Under the pieces are notes generated by a model, which saw only the letters and a program-made list of their open reading frames with translations, did no database searches and was not told the DNA's origin. A DNA stretch of 64,000 nt, from positions 62,001 to 126,000 of the forward strand of contig NZ_BMBA01000010.1 in assembly GCF_017312485.1 (NCBI RefSeq), in the 5' to 3' direction. Below are positions 60,014 through 64,000 of this stretch, piece by piece (positions within the stretch are counted from its first letter, which is position 1; each line of letters starts with the position of its first letter). Origin of the DNA: Clostridium zeae. GTDB lineage: Bacteria > Bacillota > Clostridia > Clostridiales > Clostridiaceae. Position numbers and translations under genes: made by a program.

Positions 60014-60586
60014 TTATCCTTTATAGGAATTTATTATTCTCTTTGCAACATCGAGCATAGGCCTTTTGCTATTCATGCTCTCTTTCTGAATTCGTCTATA
60101 GGCTTCATTTTCCTCGATGTTTTCTTTCTTCATTAATAGTTGTTTTGCTTTATCTATTATAAGTTTATCCCCCACTGGTCTAGTACTTCCTTCAGCCTTA
60201 CCATGCTTACTATTAACAATATCTTCAATAACATCATTTACAGTATGCAAAAAGCTACTAGGTTTAATTGGCTTTTGCATGCATACTATGCCCAATTGTG
60301 ATGTCCATTTAGATATTATATTATATTGCTGAGAAGTACATAGAAGTATTACTTTGCTTATTGCTTCCCCTGAAATAATTTTTGCAACCTCTGCCCCATT
60401 TGTATCTGTAAGCTCATAATTTATTATAACTATATCTGGCTTTGTAAGTCGTGACTTTCTTATGAGCATACTTCCGGAAGTGCAGATGCCATCAACATTA
60501 AAACCCTTTTGAAGGAGAAGGCTTTTTATCTGTCCACCTGCTTTTAAAGTGCTTGTTCCTAATACAATCTTATAACTGTTAAGCAT
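60014..60586 (-). CDS. nitR: ANTAR-domain regulator with pseudo-receiver, NitR-like
   Basis: 190 residues. The N-terminal 120 residues have the CheY-like fold, but the phospho-acceptor Asp is Asn56 (PDIVIINYEL) and the acidic pocket at the end of strand 1 is absent (KIVLGTST), so it should not be phosphorylated normally. The C-terminal ANTAR RNA-binding domain (about 135-188) has the pattern IDKAKQLLMKKENIEENEAYRRIQ...RPMLDVAKRIIN. ANTAR proteins release transcription by binding leader hairpins. It begins 20 bp after glnA on the same strand; the clostridial glnA-nitR pair is known. The glnA leader hairpin (61968-62014) is a possible target. Confidence 0.88.
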   Translation of the reverse strand: MLNSYKIVLGTSTLKAGGQIKSLLLQKGFNVDGICTSGSMLIRKSRLTKPDIVIINYELTDTNGAEVAKIISGEAISKVILLCTSQQYNIISKWTSQLGIVCMQKPIKPSSFLHTVNDVIEDIVNSKHGKAEGSTRPVGDKLIIDKAKQLLMKKENIEENEAYRRIQKESMNSKRPMLDVAKRIINSYKG

Positions 60587-60606
60587 GCACTTCCCCCCAT
60601 TTACTC

Positions 60607-61935
60607 CTAGAATTTACTTAAATATTGATCTATCTCCCACTGATGTACCTTTGCTCTATAATCATCCCACTCTAAGCTCTTTGCTTCCTTGTATACTTGG
60701 AATGCATGATCGCCTAAAGTATCTTTTACTAAACCATCTTTACTAAATTCTACAATTGCATCATAAAGATTATCTGGAAGTCTATCTATGCCTTGCTCTT
60801 TTCTCTGTTCTTCAGTCATAACAAATATATTAGCTTCTATACTTTTTGGTGGTGTAAGTTTTTTCTTTATTCCTTCCAATCCAGCTGCTAGGCAAAGCGC
60901 AAGCGCTAGATATGGATTGCAAGATGGATCTGGACATCTAAGCTCAACTCTAGTTGATTTTCCTCTTGATATTGGTATTCTAACTAAAGGACTTCTATTT
61001 TTAGGAGACCATGAAACATATATAGGCGCTTCATAATCTGGAACTAATCTTTTATAAGAATTAACAAGTGGGTTAGTAACTGCAACTATTCCCTTTATGT
61101 GATCTAAAAGCCCCGCTATAAAACTATATGCATCCTCACTTATACCAAAATCATCTTTTTCATCGAAAAATGCATTAACTCCATCCTTCGATAATGACAT
61201 GTTCATATGCATACCTGAACCGTTTATTCCAAATATAGGCTTAGGCATAAAAGTTGCATGTAATCCATGAGACTGTGCTATGGTTTTTACTACTGATTTA
61301 AAAGTCATTATATTGTCAGCAGTCTTTAGAGCATTGTCATACTTAAAATCAATCTCATGCTGCCCTCTTGCAACTTCATGATGGGATGCTTCTATTTCAA
61401 ATCCCATTTGTTCTAGAGCTATGCACATATCTCTTCTAGCTTCTTCACCAAGATCTATATGTCCTAAATCAAAATAACTTGCATTGTCATGAGTATTAGT
61501 AGTTGGTGAACCATCATCATTTGTATGGAACAAAAAAAATTCACATTCTGGTCCTACATTAAAGGTATACCCTAACTCTTTTGCTTCATTCATTACTTTC
61601 TTTAAAATATATCTTGGATCTCCTTCAAACGGTTTTCCATCACCTGTGTAAACATCACAAATAAGTCTTGCTATATTTCCGTCAGGTGTTGACCAAGGCA
61701 TTAATTGAAAAGTATCCAAGTCTGGTGCTAAATACATGTCCGCTTCTTCCATTCTAACAAATCCTTCAATTGATGATCCATCAAAGAAACATTCATTATT
61801 AAGGGCTTTGTTTAGTTGTCTAGAAGTTATCGCTACATTCTTCATAGTACCAAATATATCTGTGAATTGCAGTCTAATAAATCTAACATCATTTTCTTCA
61901 ACAAGCCTGATTATATCTTCTTTTGAATAAGACAT
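60607..61935 (-). CDS. glnA: Glutamine synthetase type I
   Basis: 442 residues, full length. GS signatures are FDGSSIEGF (about 51-59), GPECEFFLF, the ATP-binding [15 protein letters not shown], and [27 protein letters not shown]. The size and lack of the adenylylation loop fit the GSI-alpha group of Firmicutes. It makes glutamine from glutamate, ammonia and ATP. The ATG follows AAAGGAGAGAGG. The leader has a strong promoter, a terminator-like hairpin and a short upstream ORF. It is cotranscribed with the ANTAR regulator downstream. Confidence 0.96.
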   Translation of the reverse strand: MSYSKEDIIRLVEENDVRFIRLQFTDIFGTMKNVAITSRQLNKALNNECFFDGSSIEGFVRMEEADMYLAPDLDTFQLMPWSTPDGNIARLICDVYTGDGKPFEGDPRYILKKVMNEAKELGYTFNVGPECEFFLFHTNDDGSPTTNTHDNASYFDLGHIDLGEEARRDMCIALEQMGFEIEASHHEVARGQHEIDFKYDNALKTADNIMTFKSVVKTIAQSHGLHATFMPKPIFGINGSGMHMNMSLSKDGVNAFFDEKDDFGISEDAYSFIAGLLDHIKGIVAVTNPLVNSYKRLVPDYEAPIYVSWSPKNRSPLVRIPISRGKSTRVELRCPDPSCNPYLALALCLAAGLEGIKKKLTPPKSIEANIFVMTEEQRKEQGIDRLPDNLYDAIVEFSKDGLVKDTLGDHAFQVYKEAKSLEWDDYRAKVHQWEIDQYLSKF

Positions 61936-61967
61936 AAAAACCTCTCTCCTTTACCCTTGATAATAAT

Positions 61968-62014
61968 AAAGACGCCTATATAGAGCCTAATTGGCTCATA
62001 TATAGAACGTCTTT
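61968..62014 (-). promoter_or_regulatory. glnA leader hairpin (candidate attenuator)
   Basis: AAAGACG (61968-61974) pairs with CGTCTTT (62008-62014), TATATA with TATATA and GAGCC with GGCTC, closing on a five-base loop. On the minus strand the stem ends in CTTT-ATTATTATC, so it can act as an intrinsic terminator 32 bp before the glnA start. The ANTAR protein encoded downstream is a plausible antiterminator. Confidence 0.72.
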
Positions 62015-62020
62015 GTTCAT
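61976..62020 (-). CDS. 14-codon upstream ORF in the glnA leader
   Basis: ATG AAC AAA... encodes MNKDVLYMSQLGSI and ends in TAG. AAGGA lies nine bases upstream of the ATG, a workable ribosome site. The ORF covers the 5' arm and loop and ends inside the 3' arm of the leader hairpin, so a translating ribosome would keep the hairpin open. It may be a true leader peptide coupling translation to glnA expression. It could also be a chance ORF; no run of control codons is present. Confidence 0.4.
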   Translation of the reverse strand: MNKDVLYMSQLGSI

Positions 62021-62051
62021 CGTATTATTCCTTAGTTATATCATACTATTA

Positions 62052-62080
62052 ATAATATTCTGTACCAATAGAGTTGTCAA
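62052..62080 (-). promoter_or_regulatory. Sigma-A promoter of glnA
   Basis: On the minus strand TTGACA (62080-62075), a 17-bp spacer and TATTAT (62057-62052). The expected start near 62045 gives a leader of about 110 nt containing the short ORF and hairpin. Confidence 0.85.
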
Positions 62081-62120
62081 CATTTATTAACATTAAAAAT
62101 GTAAATAGCTGTAACTGAAT

Positions 62121-63344
62121 TTATTTTGAATATATATCTACTAGATTTAAAATAACTTCAACAGCTTTTTCTATTGATTCCACAACTGCATATTCATACT
62201 TTCCGTGGAAATTCTCCCCACCGGCAAATATATTAGGTGTAGGTAGTCCCATAAAGGACAATCTAGCACCATCTGTACCACCTCTTATAGGTCTTACATT
62301 TGGCTTTATACCTGCTGTTTCCATAGCCTTTATAGCATTTTCAACAATGTACATAACAGGCTCTATTTTTTCTTTCATGTTTTTATATTGATCTTTGATT
62401 TCTACATTTATAGTTCCTTGACCATATTTATCATTTAAACACTTTTCTATTTGCCTCAATTTATTCTTTTTAGATTCATAACCATCTTTAAAGAAATCTC
62501 TTATTATAAATCCTAAGTGAGTTTCTTCAACTTCACCTTTAATATCTGTAAGATGAATGAAGCCTTCATAACCTTCAGTCTTTTCTGGAACTTCATCAGA
62601 TGGAAGCAAGTTTATGAATTCATTTGCAATAAGCATTGAATTTATCATCTTATTTTTGGCACTTCCAGGATGAACATTTCTTCCTTGGATAGTAACCTTT
62701 GCTCCAGCTGCATTAAAGTTTTCATACTCTAATTCCCCTATAGCTCCACCATCCATTGTATATGCAAGGTCTGCTCCAAAGAATTCTACATCAAAATGAT
62801 CAGCACCTTCACCTATTTCTTCATCTGGAGTAAAACCTATTCTTATCTTTCCATGCTTTACTTCTGGGTGATTTATAAGATATTCTGCTGCAGTAACTAT
62901 CTCAGCAAGACCTGCTTTATCGTCAGCCCCTAGAAGAGTAGTACCATCAGTTGTTATCAAAGTCTTCCCTTTGTACTCTAGTAAATCTGGAAATTCCTTT
63001 GGTGAAAGTACTATATTGTTTTCGGAATTTAGTACTATATCTCCACCATCATAATTTTCTACAAACTTAGGTTTAACATCTTTACCTGTCATATCAGGAG
63101 ATGTGTCCATATGTGCTACAAAACCAATAGTCGGAACCTGATTTTCTATATTTGAAGGTACAGTCGCATAAATATAACCATTTTCACTTAACACAACTTC
63201 CTCTAATCCTATTTCTTTCAATTCATTAACTATCAATTTAGCTAGCTCTAATTGTCCTTTACTGCTTGGTGTAGTACCTGTTGTAGTGTCTGACTTTGTA
63301 TCTACCTTTACATATCTTAAAAATCTGTCTATTACTTGTGACAT
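62121..63344 (-). CDS. pepT: Peptidase T (tripeptide aminopeptidase, M20B)
   Basis: 407 residues. Zinc-site motifs are in order: [12 protein letters not shown] (first His), [14 protein letters not shown] (bridging Asp), [16 protein letters not shown] (catalytic Glu-Glu), [20 protein letters not shown] and [23 protein letters not shown] with the last ligands. It removes the N-terminal residue of tripeptides in the cytoplasm. The ATG follows AAGAGGCG. It lies 16 bp after the DUF1189 gene on the same strand and is probably cotranscribed. Confidence 0.96.
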   Translation of the reverse strand: MSQVIDRFLRYVKVDTKSDTTTGTTPSSKGQLELAKLIVNELKEIGLEEVVLSENGYIYATVPSNIENQVPTIGFVAHMDTSPDMTGKDVKPKFVENYDGGDIVLNSENNIVLSPKEFPDLLEYKGKTLITTDGTTLLGADDKAGLAEIVTAAEYLINHPEVKHGKIRIGFTPDEEIGEGADHFDVEFFGADLAYTMDGGAIGELEYENFNAAGAKVTIQGRNVHPGSAKNKMINSMLIANEFINLLPSDEVPEKTEGYEGFIHLTDIKGEVEETHLGFIIRDFFKDGYESKKNKLRQIEKCLNDKYGQGTINVEIKDQYKNMKEKIEPVMYIVENAIKAMETAGIKPNVRPIRGGTDGARLSFMGLPTPNIFAGGENFHGKYEYAVVESIEKAVEVILNLVDIYSK

Positions 63345-63360
63345 ATTAACGCCTCTTTTC

Positions 63361-64000
63361 TTATAGTTCAGTTAATTCCATATTATTATTATCATCTTTT
63401 ATTGTCTTCAATACAACTCCTAGATATATTAGTGCACCTAAAATATATATTTTATAAAAATGAGGAACTTGAAGACTAAATGCTCCTCTTACAATATCTA
63501 CTACAGTAGGCAAAGTTAATGCATAAATTGCAAGTTTATATAAATTACCAAATTCAACTTTAGCCTTAATAAATATGTTTATAAGAATACCTATTACAGC
63601 TACAACTAAAGCTGAGAACATATGTCCTAAGAACATTCCTATCATAAAGAATGGTACTAATAAAAATGAAAGCCACTTTAATTTATCTATAAGATTTATA
63701 ACACCTTCTTTAGTTACTGTAAGTGCTCCTAAATCCGAGTACTTTACGTCTTGATTTTGACCATTTTCTTGATTTATTATGAACTTATCTTTAAACACAT
63801 ACATCGTATTTGGGCTCTTATCTTTTATTGTAGCCATATTAAACTCACTAGCATTTTTAGTTGTATCAACCACTATTAAAGTATCTTTATCTTTATAAGT
63901 AAATGGGCTTGAAGATATGTTCATAACTCCATTTTCTAATCTAAAGTCTACATTATTGTTATTCAATTCGCTTACTGCAGAGCTTATTGCTTTTGTAGCA
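63361..64000 (-). CDS. DUF1189 family membrane protein, 5' end cut by window edge
   Basis: The frame is open to the window end ([18 protein letters not shown] precedes the first visible start-like TTG), so the N-terminus lies outside. The visible 213 residues contain an extracytoplasmic beta-rich part ([19 protein letters not shown]...TLIVVDTT) and then four to five membrane helices from about residue 115. The order matches DUF1189, a Firmicutes family of unknown role that normally has one further helix at the N-terminus. It is upstream of pepT with a 16-bp gap. Confidence 0.82.
   Translation of the reverse strand, partial: ATKAISSAVSELNNNNVDFRLENGVMNISSSPFTYKDKDTLIVVDTTKNASEFNMATIKDKSPNTMYVFKDKFIINQENGQNQDVKYSDLGALTVTKEGVINLIDKLKWLSFLLVPFFMIGMFLGHMFSALVVAVIGILINIFIKAKVEFGNLYKLAIYALTLPTVVDIVRGAFSLQVPHFYKIYILGALIYLGVVLKTIKDDNNNMELTEL

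Noticed and set aside
1-64000. CRISPR array to accompany the Card1-like gene
   Set aside because: No regularly spaced direct repeats were found on reading the window; only dispersed inverted repeats occur.

Overview
The window is about 64 kb of a very AT-rich Firmicutes chromosome, most likely a saccharolytic Clostridium (sensu stricto). The evidence is the strong G-rich Shine-Dalgarno sites, frequent TTG/GTG starts, many A/T-rich hairpin terminators, and the set of genes present (DegV, YhgE/Pip, class C sortases, an ANTAR regulator beside glnA, DUF1292, DUF1189, YkcB-type GT39). I see no rRNA, no CRISPR array and no replication origin.

Layout. 1-5.7 kb: a 3'-truncated CorC/HlyC-type membrane protein, a secreted phosphodiester glycosidase, a TetR/MFS efflux pair with matching palindromic operators, and a Ser/Thr-rich membrane-anchored protein. 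6-14.7 kb: a GntR regulator next to a six-gene operon read leftward (carbohydrate acetylesterase, GH1, ROK kinase, ABC binding protein, two permeases). It looks like a PTS-independent route for acetylated beta-glucosides: ABC import, ROK phosphorylation, then a 6-phospho-type GH1. The same AT-rich operator sits before gntR and before the operon.

14.8-20.7 kb is a decayed integrated island at tRNA-Arg(CCU), with a partial copy of the tRNA 3' end at 14,968-15,029. It holds a truncated tyrosine recombinase and cargo of unclear function: a five-TM membrane protein, a GNAT acetyltransferase, a tail-anchored protein with a Cys/His cluster, an ASCH-domain protein and a divergent small P-loop kinase. 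20.8-26 kb: a YhgE/Pip giant protein with its TetR regulator, then phosphatidylserine decarboxylase. 26-27.3 kb: an orphan CARF plus PD-(D/E)XK protein of the Card1/Can2 (DUF1887) type without a CRISPR locus in view.

27.5-41.3 kb is mostly housekeeping and cell-surface functions: a candidate structured RNA, DUF1292, fluoride channel, hemerythrin, VOC protein, MBL hydrolase, FAD/Rieske oxidoreductase, GT39 with a broken GT2 partner, polysaccharide deacetylase, secreted GH16 glucanase, CDF transporter, MerR regulator and acyltransferase.

41.6-46.3 kb is a second island, bounded by an exact 34-bp repeat of the 3' end of tRNA-Arg(ACG). It carries a broken recombinase and a complete lactococcin-972-type bacteriocin cassette: precursor, seven-TM-type partner protein and ABC ATPase. 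46.4-64 kb: a decayed stretch, MntH, DegV, SbcDC, a pilus operon (one LPXTG-type pilin and two class C sortases), nitR-glnA, peptidase T and a DUF1189 protein cut by the window end. The glnA leader has a strong promoter, a terminator-like hairpin and an overlapping 14-codon ORF. A roughly 100-bp inverted-repeat element recurs at several intergenic sites.
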